From positions 1-64,000 of the forward strand of contig NZ_JANHAP010000014.1 of the NCBI RefSeq assembly GCF_024734385.1: a DNA stretch of 64,000 bases, given 5' to 3'. Source of the DNA: Dasania sp. GY-MA-18 (lineage in GTDB: Bacteria; Pseudomonadota; Gammaproteobacteria; Pseudomonadales; Dasaniaceae). Under the pieces are notes generated by a model. The model worked only from the letters and a program-made list of their open reading frames with translations, did no database searches and had not been told where the DNA came from. Below, in pieces: positions 17,798 through 27,075 of the stretch. The position numbers and the translations under genes are program-made. Numbering within the stretch: the first letter of the stretch is position 1; each line of letters starts with the position of its first letter.

Positions 17798-19153
17798 ATG
17801 CGTTCTATAGTCGTTTTAATATTTACAGCCTATTTTATGATAATGGCTATGAAAAGCAGCTTTGTAGCCATGTTGCTTTATTGGTGGTTTGCAATATTTA
17901 GGCCGCAAGACTGGATTTGGTGGGATGTTTCAATTCTTCGTCTGCCATTAATAGCAGCACTAATATTTTTCATACCGGCACTTTTTAGGGGCTATGTGCC
18001 AAGAATTAAAGATAAGTTGTCATTATGTTTTTTACTATGGATTGTAATAGCTTTAATTGCCAACTTTACAAATGGTTGCACAGTGGCGTCTGGCATAAAA
18101 GCAGCAATTGTTGCAATGCCAGTGTTGATATATACAGTTCTGTTAACAGAGCGGGTAATTGAGACCAAGGCCCATGTTGTAGCTCTCATGCTGACTATTG
18201 CGTTGTCTTTAGGTTTTCATAGCGGGAAGTCAGGTGTTAATTCATTATTGCAGGGTGGGGTTAGTAACTATGGAGCCGAAAATTTAACCGGCTTATTTTC
18301 TGGCAGTAATGCATATGCATTAGGTACGGGAATGCTTGTTTTTTTTATGATTTTTATATATCAACAAGCAAAAAGCAACCCATCGATAATGCCAGTTATT
18401 TTCTCTAAAAACAATAGACTCAAATATTTCAAAATAATTATGCTGATTATTATTGCAGGGTCAATTTATAACATTGTGTCACTGTCATCGCGCGGGGCTT
18501 CTTTGGCTACCTTTGCGGGCTTTGTCGGTTTCTTTATGATGAAGCCTAATGGCGTTAAACATGTATTAATGATACTGCCATTTTTAGTAGTCTCGTTTTT
18601 CATAATACCTCTCCCAGAAGGATATAAAGAAAGGATAGAAAGTGTTTTTGTTGAGGAAGAAGAGCTTGATCACTCTGCCAAGTCAAGGGGGCATTTCTGG
18701 GAAACAGCTAAAAGAATGGCCGATCACAATCCTGTAGGGATAGGTGCAGGGTGCTATTCTAGTTATTATGATTTATATGATTACTCAAATGGGTTTTATG
18801 GTAGTAAAAGATCTGTTCATAGTAGTCATTTTCAGATATTAGCTGAGACAGGTTATATTGGGTTTATCATATGGGTAGTTCTATTTGTAGTATCTTATAT
18901 AAAGCTATTTAAATTAAGGATGATGGCATATCGATTTCATGATTCTTTAGATCCCAATGGTTTTTATAAGCAAATTTCCGAGACATTAATTTGTGCTCAA
19001 ACGGTGTTTCTACTAGGCGGGTCTTTTTATGAGCTCGCCTATTCTGATTTAATCTGGCTAATCTGGGCCGTTGTAATATGCCTGATAAGGCTTATGAATT
19101 TCGATATTGAAAATCTTAATGTGAAAAATGATGGAAAAATATCACGCTTGTGA
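17798..19153 (+). CDS. O-antigen ligase/polymerase-like membrane protein (Wzy_C family)
   Basis: This 451-aa protein has about ten membrane segments. The N-terminal YWWFAIFRPQDWIWWD resembles the putative O-glycosylation ligase family of exosortase A loci (TIGR03097). A loop with SLSSRGA near 230 and a periplasmic segment DHSAKSRGHFWETAKRM near 290 are as in Wzy_C proteins. It should either polymerise repeat units on the periplasmic face or transfer glycan to protein; context allows both, and no other Wzy candidate is visible in the window. Its stop touches the possible GTG start of the next gene. Confidence 0.85.
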   Translation: MRSIVVLIFTAYFMIMAMKSSFVAMLLYWWFAIFRPQDWIWWDVSILRLPLIAALIFFIPALFRGYVPRIKDKLSLCFLLWIVIALIANFTNGCTVASGIKAAIVAMPVLIYTVLLTERVIETKAHVVALMLTIALSLGFHSGKSGVNSLLQGGVSNYGAENLTGLFSGSNAYALGTGMLVFFMIFIYQQAKSNPSIMPVIFSKNNRLKYFKIIMLIIIAGSIYNIVSLSSRGASLATFAGFVGFFMMKPNGVKHVLMILPFLVVSFFIIPLPEGYKERIESVFVEEEELDHSAKSRGHFWETAKRMADHNPVGIGAGCYSSYYDLYDYSNGFYGSKRSVHSSHFQILAETGYIGFIIWVVLFVVSYIKLFKLRMMAYRFHDSLDPNGFYKQISETLICAQTVFLLGGSFYELAYSDLIWLIWAVVICLIRLMNFDIENLNVKNDGKISRL

Positions 19154-19182
19154 TTTTACTGCTTTTAATTTGGGTCGTGTTT

Positions 19183-20775
19183 ATGATTATTGATGGTTTA
19201 AAAATTGGAGAAGAGGTCAAGACTGAGTGTGAGCTTTGTATTGTGGGTGGGGGTGTTGCAGGCATTGTGTTGGCTAATGAGCTTAGTAGTGCTTTCTCTA
19301 GTATCGTAGTCATAGAGTCAGGAAGTCAAGATTATAACGCGCAGGCACAAGAGTTATATGAGGCTGAAAGCCAGCATGAACAAATCCCTAATCCGCTATA
19401 CTCTAGGCTGCGCATGCTTGGTGGATCTAGTAATCACTGGGAAAATAACACCTCACCTTTTAGTCCTTTAGATTTTGAAAAAAGGGATTGGATAAAAAAC
19501 AGTGGCTGGCCTTTGGGGTTTGAGGAGTTAAGTGATTATTACAAGAAGGCGGGATGGTATTGTGGTGTTGGTGATGACGGATATGATCAAAATTATTGGT
19601 CTAAAAAGCTAGAAAAAAATGATCTTGCTGCTGGTTCTCAGGTTTTAAAAACTCAAATATCTAAATATGCTGTGCCGCCGGTTAGGTTTTTTCAGCAGCA
19701 TGGGGATGTTTTGATAAATAGTAATAATATTACTGTTTATACAGGCTTGAATCTTGTTGATATTATATATAACAAAAATAATAAAGATGTTGAGCTTGCG
19801 AAGGCTATAAACACTGGCGGTAATGAGCTGAGTGTAAGTGCAAAAATATTTATCTTTTGTCTTGGGGGTATTGAAAATGCTCGTATGATGTTGGTGTTTA
19901 ATGACAAATATGATAATCAATTAGGGAATCAAGGTGATTCCGTTGGACGTTATTTTATGGAGCATCCAACGCCTAGAGCTGCACAGTTATTGGCGGACTC
20001 CCCCGAAAGGTATAGTTTTTATCTGGGTGAGGAGACGGGGGATAAATTGGTGGCAGGATATTTCTCATTAGAGGAAAGTGTAGTTCGTTCCGAACAAACC
20101 ACAAATTTAAGAATGCCATTACACCCATCTACAGAGTATATGCTCTCCGATGGAATATCATCATATCATATTTTATCTGATGCAATTGCTAAGGGTGATG
20201 TGCCAGAAAATTTTGGCCAACACCTTCTTAACCTTACAGCGGATATTGATTTAGTAGCTGAGGCGGTGTCTAGGAAAAAATTTCAAAAAAGCTTGTTTGA
20301 TTATTCTAAAAACTTCGCTGGATTTCAAATGCCGATGATGATGGAGCAGACACCGCATAGAGATAATCGCATAAGGCTCGGCTCTAAAAAAGACAAAATG
20401 GGTATATCGAAATTAAAAATTGACTGGGAGCTTAAAGAAAGTGATAAAGCTATGGTCTGGAAAACGCTAGAGTTAGCTGCTAACGAAATTGGCGCGCTTG
20501 ATATTGGGCGTATGCGCTTGCTGTATGAGAGGGCGAGCAGAATATGGGGAGATCAGTTAGGTTTTAGTCAGCATCATATGGGCACAACAAGGATGGCTGA
20601 AAACCCTGACAATGGTGTTGTTGATAAATATCACCGAGTATTTGGTACCAATAATTTATTTATGGGGGGATCTTCGGTTTTTTCAACTGGCGGGCATGTC
20701 GCGCCAACTCTTACTATCGTTGCCATGACTATTCGATTGGCGGATTACATCAAGAGGGAATATGCTCATGATTGA
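19183..20775 (+). CDS. GMC-family flavoprotein oxidoreductase
   Basis: This 530-aa FAD-dependent alcohol/sugar oxidoreductase has the FAD-binding CELCIVGGGVAGIVLANELS near residue 16, VVIESGS, and LGGSSNHWENNT near 80. The C-terminal catalytic region shows QHHMGTTRMAENPDNGVVD and STGGHVAPTLTIVAMTIRLA (active-site His). A GTG at 19150 would couple it to the ligase gene but adds a purely hydrophobic head; I choose the ATG at 19183. It has no signal peptide, and the small gene that follows carries a Tat-like one, as in two-subunit periplasmic sugar dehydrogenases. A role in oxidising a sugar of the polymer is inference from context. Confidence 0.85.
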   Translation: MIIDGLKIGEEVKTECELCIVGGGVAGIVLANELSSAFSSIVVIESGSQDYNAQAQELYEAESQHEQIPNPLYSRLRMLGGSSNHWENNTSPFSPLDFEKRDWIKNSGWPLGFEELSDYYKKAGWYCGVGDDGYDQNYWSKKLEKNDLAAGSQVLKTQISKYAVPPVRFFQQHGDVLINSNNITVYTGLNLVDIIYNKNNKDVELAKAINTGGNELSVSAKIFIFCLGGIENARMMLVFNDKYDNQLGNQGDSVGRYFMEHPTPRAAQLLADSPERYSFYLGEETGDKLVAGYFSLEESVVRSEQTTNLRMPLHPSTEYMLSDGISSYHILSDAIAKGDVPENFGQHLLNLTADIDLVAEAVSRKKFQKSLFDYSKNFAGFQMPMMMEQTPHRDNRIRLGSKKDKMGISKLKIDWELKESDKAMVWKTLELAANEIGALDIGRMRLLYERASRIWGDQLGFSQHHMGTTRMAENPDNGVVDKYHRVFGTNNLFMGGSSVFSTGGHVAPTLTIVAMTIRLADYIKREYAHD

Positions 20776-21094
20776 TTTGAAAAAAAGGCAGTTGATAAAA
20801 ATGGCTGCAGCTTTACCACTTTTTAATGCGGCTTTAGTGAGTAGAGCACACACAGAAAAAAGTGATTTTTCGGTATCTGAAATTAATAAGGTGTTAGATG
20901 CGTGGCTAAAAACTATGAGTTTGACTCCACAAGATTATCTGGCAAATAGAAGTGTATTGCCGGGCAGTGCTGATAAAATTCGAGAAATGTCTGTAGAAGA
21001 TTTCAGGAGTGGTAAGACGTTGCACGTTAATGGTGTGGTTCTAAGCTGCACAGAAGCTGCGCTAATAGCTGAATTAGCGAGTGCTTTAAGTTGA
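20762..21094 (+). CDS. Small Tat-like exported partner of the GMC oxidoreductase
   Basis: This 110-aa protein opens with LKKRQLIKMAAALPLFNAAL, a twin-arginine-type signal in which the first Arg is Lys (KR). The mature part ends with DFRSGKTLHVNGVVLSCTEA, a pattern I associate with small proteins encoded beside GMC oxidoreductases. By analogy with subunit 3 of gluconate 2-dehydrogenase it may carry the folded flavoprotein across the membrane. AGAGGGA lies about 5 bases before this ATG, which overlaps the GMC gene by 14 bp. Function is inferred from signal and neighbour. Confidence 0.7.
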   Translation: MLMIDLKKRQLIKMAAALPLFNAALVSRAHTEKSDFSVSEINKVLDAWLKTMSLTPQDYLANRSVLPGSADKIREMSVEDFRSGKTLHVNGVVLSCTEAALIAELASALS

Positions 21095-21141
21095 AATTTG
21101 TCAGCTTTTGTCGGCATCGGCTTTTCTGTGGTGTGCTAGAT

Positions 21142-22815
21142 ATGCTAATGAGTAGGCGCTTCGTGGTTAAGGGGGTATTAATTTGCGTTGCATTGTTATC
21201 TAACGGCCCTTATTTACTAGAGCGTATTTCCGAAATTAATAGCGCTCCATTAATTGCTTTATTTATACTCTTGTACACTTTTTTTCTTATCTCTGTATTG
21301 ATTACATCGGTAATAACTAACGCAATTACCCGTTGGTTGTGCGCTGCTATATATCTCGTGTTTTTTCTTTTTTCCGATGCTTATTGGCGGGTGACAGGTG
21401 GATTCATATCTTATTCGTCATTTATATCGATGGTCAATGCTCATGGCTTCGTTGGTGATGCCATGGAGCAGTATGGTAATTTGTTTTTAATAAGTGGTTT
21501 TTTGGGGGCTTTGCTCTTTGTCGGTTTAGTTATACCTGTAAAAAAATCACCATCAAACTTATTTGTGCTTTTTATTCCGTTAACGTCAATTTTTATATTG
21601 GTGTCAATGCTGTTTATTCGTGGTGGCGATGGTGGAAAGGGTTTGTCTCTGATTTATACTCCAATGGCATACTCAATTTTATTTTTATATGAAAAAGCCG
21701 CTGAAGATAACGGCCCCAGGCTTCCTGTTACTATTGAAACAGCAGGGGTTGAGCAAGGTAAGGATATTGTTTTTGTTATTGATGAGAGTGTAAGAGGCGA
21801 TTTTTTAGATATTAATGCTAATAATGGCGTTTATACGGGGTTAGCTGACGGTGATGTTAATTGGAAATTGTATAACTATGGTTTGGCTGTTGCTGTAGCT
21901 ACATGTAGTGCGGAAGTTAATGTTACCCTCCGATATGGTGGAACAAGAGAGCAATATAAAGCAATTATAGCGAGGCACCCTTCAATTTGGCAGTATGCAA
22001 AAAAAGCTGACATGAAAACTGTTTATATTGATACACAGCGCACTGCAGGCAAGCTTCAAAATTATATGGATTCTGAAGAGTTGTTAAGTATTGATGAGTT
22101 TGTCCAGTTTGATGGTGTAGATATATTGTATAGAGATGTTCTTGCCGCTGAAAAGATTGCAAAATATTCACAGAATGATACGGCTGAGTTTATTTTGGTT
22201 AATAAAATGGGGGCGCATTTTCCAGTTCATGATAAATACCCTGATAACTTTACTTATTATAAACCTGTACTGCGAAGAGGTGGTTTTGTTGGTATTAGTG
22301 ACACTGGTAATAGGGATGGCTTTGATGGTGCTGATGAGTGGCGGCTCTACGTTAACTCTTATAAAAACACGCTTTTATGGAGTGTGGGTGAGTTTTTTAA
22401 AACAATTAAACTGCAGGCCAAGTTGTCTAATTTAATCATGGTGTATACGTCTGATCACGGTCAGGATTTACACCTTGATGGTAGGTCTGGTGTGACAACT
22501 CATTGTAGTGGCGAGCGCGCCAGATCGAATGAGGCTGTTGTGCCATTGGTAGTACTTGAGGGAGGGAAAGCAAAGTTTGATTGGAGTGAGAATTTAAACC
22601 ATAACTATAATGCTGTTAGCCACTTTAATATATTTCCCACATTACTGAAGTTGATGAACTATGATGCCGAAGAGGTGAGTAAAATCTACGGTTACTCATT
22701 AGATCAAAAGGTTGAAGATCCCTATACCTATAATGTTAGATTTAATGCAAGGCTTGGGATGAAGCCGATATGGAAAAAAATGGATCGTGAGGATCCAATT
22801 AACTCCAAAAATTGA
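21142..22815 (+). CDS. Sulfatase-fold membrane transferase (phosphoethanolamine-transferase-like)
   Basis: This 557-aa protein has about five membrane segments in its first 190 residues and then a periplasmic alkaline-phosphatase-fold domain. Metal and active-site motifs are FVIDESVRGDF near 235, a segment VATCSAEVNVTLRYGG where EptA-type enzymes carry their nucleophile, MGAHFPVHDKYP, and YTSDHGQDLHLDG near 450. It probably adds a phospho-substituent such as phosphoethanolamine to glycan or lipid; the substrate is open. The track start is a TTG; the ATG at 21142 precedes MSRRFVVKG and is more likely. It is the last gene of the + strand series. Confidence 0.82.
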   Translation: MLMSRRFVVKGVLICVALLSNGPYLLERISEINSAPLIALFILLYTFFLISVLITSVITNAITRWLCAAIYLVFFLFSDAYWRVTGGFISYSSFISMVNAHGFVGDAMEQYGNLFLISGFLGALLFVGLVIPVKKSPSNLFVLFIPLTSIFILVSMLFIRGGDGGKGLSLIYTPMAYSILFLYEKAAEDNGPRLPVTIETAGVEQGKDIVFVIDESVRGDFLDINANNGVYTGLADGDVNWKLYNYGLAVAVATCSAEVNVTLRYGGTREQYKAIIARHPSIWQYAKKADMKTVYIDTQRTAGKLQNYMDSEELLSIDEFVQFDGVDILYRDVLAAEKIAKYSQNDTAEFILVNKMGAHFPVHDKYPDNFTYYKPVLRRGGFVGISDTGNRDGFDGADEWRLYVNSYKNTLLWSVGEFFKTIKLQAKLSNLIMVYTSDHGQDLHLDGRSGVTTHCSGERARSNEAVVPLVVLEGGKAKFDWSENLNHNYNAVSHFNIFPTLLKLMNYDAEEVSKIYGYSLDQKVEDPYTYNVRFNARLGMKPIWKKMDREDPINSKN

Positions 22816-22832
22816 CAGCTATATTTGTTGTG

Positions 22833-22875
22833 GTGCACCCCTTAAATTCATTATTAATAAAAATAAGGGGTGTAC
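22833..22875. terminator. Hairpin between convergent genes
   Basis: GTGCACCCCTTA (22833-22844) pairs with TAAGGGGTGTAC (22864-22875) with one mismatch around an AT-rich 19-nt loop. It lies just after the stop of the sulfatase-like gene and before that of the convergent lyase-like gene, so it can serve both. Confidence 0.6.
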
Positions 22876-22879
22876 ATAA

Positions 22880-23953
22880 TTATTTGTTAACTTTAGGTGG
22901 CGGGAGAGTTATTGTGGCAGGGCCTATATTTGCGCCTACGCGATAGTCGGGGCCTATATAAGAATCGCTAACAACTACATCATTAACGTAAATAAATCCA
23001 TCCACTCCACTTTGACCCCAGTCTTTATTCCAAGCGTACATGTTGTCAAAGAATACAAAAAAGTTAAACCCACTGCCATGCTTGGTAGTAGGTATGCCTG
23101 TGAGCTTTGGAGCACCACCATTTTCGATGATTCTAACCCAATCCCCTTGTTTTACACCGTCAAACCACATTTCCCACACGCCATCATTTGAGGTCGCGTT
23201 TGTAGCTAATTTAATATGATATTCAATAGTGTGCCATGTTTGAGATTGACTGGTTCCGTAAGTAATAAAGTGTCCTTTATTGTTGATCCAGTCTATTTCC
23301 CAGGCTCCATTGCCAATGCTTTGGAAAAAACCACTAGCTTTTGTGAAGTCCGTAATGCCATTGTAATAATCAATGTTGTAACGTTCTCCTCCGGCGCTTC
23401 CAAAAGCAAGATTGCTGCCGGTGTTGGCACTTACTACAACATTGGTGTCAATGCCATAAGTTGGGCTGCCAGCGAAATTCCAAACCACATAGAAAGAGTC
23501 TTCGCGGTTCTCCGTCCATGTTGCATCTAGTGTTGGGGAAGTGTTTTGCCATAAGCGTCCCCACTTCCAGTATGGAACCGAAGAGGTGCCATCTCCAGCC
23601 TTAAAACTGTCAGGGAAGCGAACGTGGTAGCGAATATAAAGCTCATCATAACCTGTGTTTTTATTGCCAGTTAGGTGTTTCATCAGGCGGATAGTTGGTT
23701 GAGATGAGTTGGGGTCCCAAGTCAGTTTAAGTGCATTTTTGCCATTTAATCCTTCACCGCTTTTTACTTCAATGCTCGAATTTTCAGAAGCCTTGACTGC
23801 ATCCCAGCCTGTGGGAACATTACTCGTCTCAAATAAATTAATGCTGTTAATGGTATAGCCGGTGTCGGCAGAAAAGTCAGATTCAAAAATGACGCCCCCT
23901 AGAGAGCTGTTTATCAATACGCAGCTAAGTAGAGCAGGGGTTAGTGTTTTCAT
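22880..23953 (-). CDS. Secreted lyase/lectin-like protein (concanavalin-fold, polysaccharide lyase-like)
   Basis: The 357-aa protein has a signal peptide (MKTLTPALLSCVLINSSLGG). A beta-rich domain follows with YDELYIRYHVRFPDSF, WHTIEYHIKLATNA, GVWEMWFDGVKQGDW and NFFVFFDNMYAWN. Such strands occur in jelly-roll polysaccharide lyases (heparin lyase I/PL14/PL20 like) and LamG proteins. A lyase acting on the locus's own polymer is plausible but unproven. I choose the ATG at 23953, 41 codons inside the open frame, because it starts the signal peptide and GAGG stands about 10 bases upstream. Confidence 0.7.
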   Translation of the reverse strand: MKTLTPALLSCVLINSSLGGVIFESDFSADTGYTINSINLFETSNVPTGWDAVKASENSSIEVKSGEGLNGKNALKLTWDPNSSQPTIRLMKHLTGNKNTGYDELYIRYHVRFPDSFKAGDGTSSVPYWKWGRLWQNTSPTLDATWTENREDSFYVVWNFAGSPTYGIDTNVVVSANTGSNLAFGSAGGERYNIDYYNGITDFTKASGFFQSIGNGAWEIDWINNKGHFITYGTSQSQTWHTIEYHIKLATNATSNDGVWEMWFDGVKQGDWVRIIENGGAPKLTGIPTTKHGSGFNFFVFFDNMYAWNKDWGQSGVDGFIYVNDVVVSDSYIGPDYRVGANIGPATITLPPPKVNK

Positions 23954-24059
23954 AGTGAAAGCCTCGTTGAACGTATGGCGCAAGTGTCGTAGATCTTTGG
24001 TAGGTATTAAGTGTAGCTGTACGTGAAAAAAGTTAAATAGTGTAATGCGCTTTATGAGA

Positions 24060-24077
24060 TGTGGCTCACTAGCCACA
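24060..24077. other. Short inverted repeat upstream of the lyase-like gene
   Basis: TGTGGCT-CACT-AGCCACA is a perfect 7-bp inverted repeat about 110 bp upstream of the lyase-like gene, in the 238-bp gap after the flippase gene. It may be an operator or part of a terminator; nothing else stands out in this gap. Confidence 0.3.
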
Positions 24078-24191
24078 GTGTATATTTTTGTTTATTTGGG
24101 AATATGTAGTTGGCATAAGAGTATTATAGCTCCAATTATAACTATTGGTTATTTAAAATTATTAAATAGTGGTTGCAGGGCATATATGGTT

Positions 24192-25658
24192 CTAGCTGAA
24201 TTTTCCCTGTAGTTTGTTTAGAGCATTGGCCCTTAGAAAATTCCATTCGGAAAAGGGTATGAGAAAAAAGCATGCAGTGTAAATAGTCGCGCCAATGGTA
24301 ATTGAAAGAATAAAGCTAAACCAATCCCCGCTTGTGTTGTAGAACTGCAAATAGGCAGTTATCCCCAAATACATCACAGTTACAGAAAGTGTCGGAGGTA
24401 GAAGTAGTTTTATTGATGTTGAAGGGGCTAGGTTTATTACGGTTTGTAAAATAATAAAAGAGGATATTAAGGAGGCAAAGTTAAAGTAAAGGATTATATA
24501 TGATAAGGTGAGTGTGCCTTGGTCGGCAAAATAAATTAGGTTCGTAATAAGCACAATTAATAAGATAATTCGAGAAATAGTTTGAATTTTTAATTTTCCA
24601 GCAGCTCTATTCAGAGCAGATATAGGCTCGTTAATAGCCATTATTAAAAATGAGAGTGAGAATATTTTAAATACAGGAATCATGGGAGTCCATTTTTCCC
24701 CAAGGATGAGAAGTGTGAAGTCCTCTGCGACTAAAAATAATCCTATGTAGAGGGGAGTGTTAAGAAACGCACATATAGAAAAGGCTTTTGAAAAGTGCTT
24801 TTTAAGCTCCGATATTTCATGGCGGCAGCGTGAAAATGTAGAAAATGAAACCATAGCAACGCGTTTGGCGATTTGATCATTAGGCATCTGCGCAATGCTC
24901 GCTGCTTTGTCATAATAGCCAAGTTGTTCAGAACCCAAATATTTTCCAATTATAAGCTTGTCTATATGATCCCCAATAATTTTGGATTGTCCCCAGATGA
25001 AATCCCATACACCAAAGCTCATTAAGTCCTTTAGATATTGGTGTTTAATTGAAATATGTGGTCGAATTTTTGCTTTTATTATCATTAATAGCATTGCGAC
25101 GAAATTACTAGCTATTGTTGCAATTATAATTGACCAATATCCAAATCCGTTTAGAGCTAGTACAAGGGAAATGATAATCGAAAGAAAAACATTCACTGCT
25201 TCAATTAGAGCTAAGAATTTGTAATCTAATTCTCTTTGCAGTATTGCTTGGGGGATATCGCTTAGGGCTGTAATTAGAAACATAGTAGCAAAAACTTGTG
25301 TTGCTGTTTCAAGCTCATAAATATTGAAATAAGAAGCGATGCTGGGTGATAGGAAATAAAATAATAAAAAAAGGATTGTTGAAATACCTATGTTAAAACA
25401 AAAAAAAGCATCGATATGATGGCTTGCAAGTTTGGTGCGCTGTATGACTGCGTTGGTTAGGCCAAAATTAGATATGTTGTTACTATAATGGATCATTACA
25501 GTGATGATCCCCATGATTCCAAAGTCATGAGGACTAAGTATTCGTGCTAATATTATTGAGCTGATAAAACGAAAAATATGAAGGATGGGTGGGAGAACGG
25601 TAAACCATATTATACTTTCCGAAGATTTTTTTTCAAAGTTGTCAGCTGTATTGGTCAT
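24192..25658 (-). CDS. Polysaccharide flippase (Wzx, MOP superfamily)
   Basis: This 488-aa inner-membrane protein has twelve to fourteen hydrophobic segments. Early motifs are ILARILSPHDFGIMGIITVM and IQRTKLASHHIDAFF, and mid-protein GYYDKAASIAQMPNDQIAKR, all typical of Wzx/MurJ-like exporters of the RfbX class. It would flip undecaprenyl-linked repeat units for polymerisation and export. The ATG at 25658 precedes TNTADNFEKKSSESIIWF; the frame extends 31 codons further into the preceding gene. With it, the locus looks Wzx/Wzy dependent. Confidence 0.9.
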   Translation of the reverse strand: MTNTADNFEKKSSESIIWFTVLPPILHIFRFISSIILARILSPHDFGIMGIITVMIHYSNNISNFGLTNAVIQRTKLASHHIDAFFCFNIGISTILFLLFYFLSPSIASYFNIYELETATQVFATMFLITALSDIPQAILQRELDYKFLALIEAVNVFLSIIISLVLALNGFGYWSIIIATIASNFVAMLLMIIKAKIRPHISIKHQYLKDLMSFGVWDFIWGQSKIIGDHIDKLIIGKYLGSEQLGYYDKAASIAQMPNDQIAKRVAMVSFSTFSRCRHEISELKKHFSKAFSICAFLNTPLYIGLFLVAEDFTLLILGEKWTPMIPVFKIFSLSFLIMAINEPISALNRAAGKLKIQTISRIILLIVLITNLIYFADQGTLTLSYIILYFNFASLISSFIILQTVINLAPSTSIKLLLPPTLSVTVMYLGITAYLQFYNTSGDWFSFILSITIGATIYTACFFLIPFSEWNFLRANALNKLQGKFS

Positions 25659-25680
25659 TGTAAGAGGCTTGAGTAGTGTG

Positions 25681-27075
25681 TTAAAACTGAAAATAGATAA
25701 ATGTTGGGGTGCCAATGGAGGCCCCGACAAATAAGAGCAATAAGCCCGCATAGACTGAAGACTTAAATAATGTAGGTAGGGCTATGAAGTCTTTGGTTGT
25801 AATGCGCTCAATAAAATTTCTTGGTATTACATGGGCTATTATGGCTGTTGATAATACTAAATAAAATAGAGGGCTTAGGGACGATGTTAATGATAGTTCA
25901 GATAAGCCGCCTATATACTCATTAAATGTATTTATGTCGCTGACTCTAAATAACAGCCAGCTGAAAGCGATGAGGTGAAAGTTAATTATTATTTTTCCAA
26001 TCATTTTTAAGTTAAACGATTGTTCAATAATTGCGTTCCTAGTAAGTATAAGAATAAGTCCATGAAATGCTCCCCAGAGCAGAAAGTTAAAGGCGGCTCC
26101 ATGCCAAAGACCACCAAGGAGCATAGTAATCATGAGATTTCGATAAGTAAAGAATCTTGATCCCTTATTTCCTCCTAGGGATATATATAAATAATCCCTA
26201 AGCCATCCAGATAGTGATATATGCCACCTTTTCCAAAAGTCTGAAGGTGATTGAGCAAGATATGGGCGATTAAAATTGATTGGGAGTTTGAGGCCTAATA
26301 AAAGAGCAATGCCAATTGCTATGTCTGAATACCCAGAAAAATCACAATAAATTTGAAATGAGTAGGCGTAAATTCCCATCAGTAAATCAAAAGATGAAAA
26401 TGTAGAGGGGTTGTCAAAAACAGCATCCACTGCTAAATAAGCCAATAAATCAGCAATTATGATTTTTTTAAATAAACCTAAAAAAATCATCTGGAAGCCT
26501 AGCTCCCAATCTTTAGAGTTGATGGTAATGGGGCTGTTGATTTGAGGTAAGAAGTCTTTCGCTCGTACAATTGGCCCCGCAACCAATTGAGGGAAAAAAG
26601 ATACAAAAACTGCGAATTTTGTAAAGCTAGGTTCGTGAGATATTTTTTTTCGATAAATATCGATGGTGTAACTTAGTGTTTGGAATGTGTAAAAAGAAAT
26701 GCCAACTGGCAGCAAGAGTTGGTGATATAGATCTGGAATAAAAATGCCGAATAAGCCAAGGGCTAATTGGCTGCTTTCGTAAAAGAAGTTGTAGTATTTA
26801 AAAGTAGCTAATATGCCGAGATTTACAGTTAGGCTTGTAATTAGCAATGCTAAGCGGTTTTGTTGTTTTTCACTATCTAGTCTTTTTCCGATATGGAAGT
26901 CAACAATAGTTGAAAGGGCTATCAGGGCTGCATATTGCCAGTACCAAAACATATAAAAAATATAACTGCCAATTAGTAGTATAATGTCCCTTAATCTCTC
27001 CTGTTTATAAGTGCTATAAAATAAAATAAGAAATATAGGGAGAAATAGGGCGAAGTTAATGGAGTTAAATGTCAT
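25681..27075 (-). CDS. MBOAT-family O-acyltransferase (AlgI-like)
   Basis: This 464-aa multi-pass membrane enzyme moves acyl groups (usually acetyl) toward periplasmic polysaccharide. Motifs are FFPQLVAGPIVRAKDFLPQ, FQIYCDFSGYSDIAIG, NRPYLAQSPSDFWKRWHISLS and the catalytic His in GGLWHGAAFNFLLWGAFHG near 320. These match AlgI/PatA-type acyltransferases at the usual length. Its start overlaps the SGNH gene by 11 bp, so the pair is probably made together. Whether acetyl is the group is inferred from AlgI. Confidence 0.93.
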   Translation of the reverse strand: MTFNSINFALFLPIFLILFYSTYKQERLRDIILLIGSYIFYMFWYWQYAALIALSTIVDFHIGKRLDSEKQQNRLALLITSLTVNLGILATFKYYNFFYESSQLALGLFGIFIPDLYHQLLLPVGISFYTFQTLSYTIDIYRKKISHEPSFTKFAVFVSFFPQLVAGPIVRAKDFLPQINSPITINSKDWELGFQMIFLGLFKKIIIADLLAYLAVDAVFDNPSTFSSFDLLMGIYAYSFQIYCDFSGYSDIAIGIALLLGLKLPINFNRPYLAQSPSDFWKRWHISLSGWLRDYLYISLGGNKGSRFFTYRNLMITMLLGGLWHGAAFNFLLWGAFHGLILILTRNAIIEQSFNLKMIGKIIINFHLIAFSWLLFRVSDINTFNEYIGGLSELSLTSSLSPLFYLVLSTAIIAHVIPRNFIERITTKDFIALPTLFKSSVYAGLLLLFVGASIGTPTFIYFQF

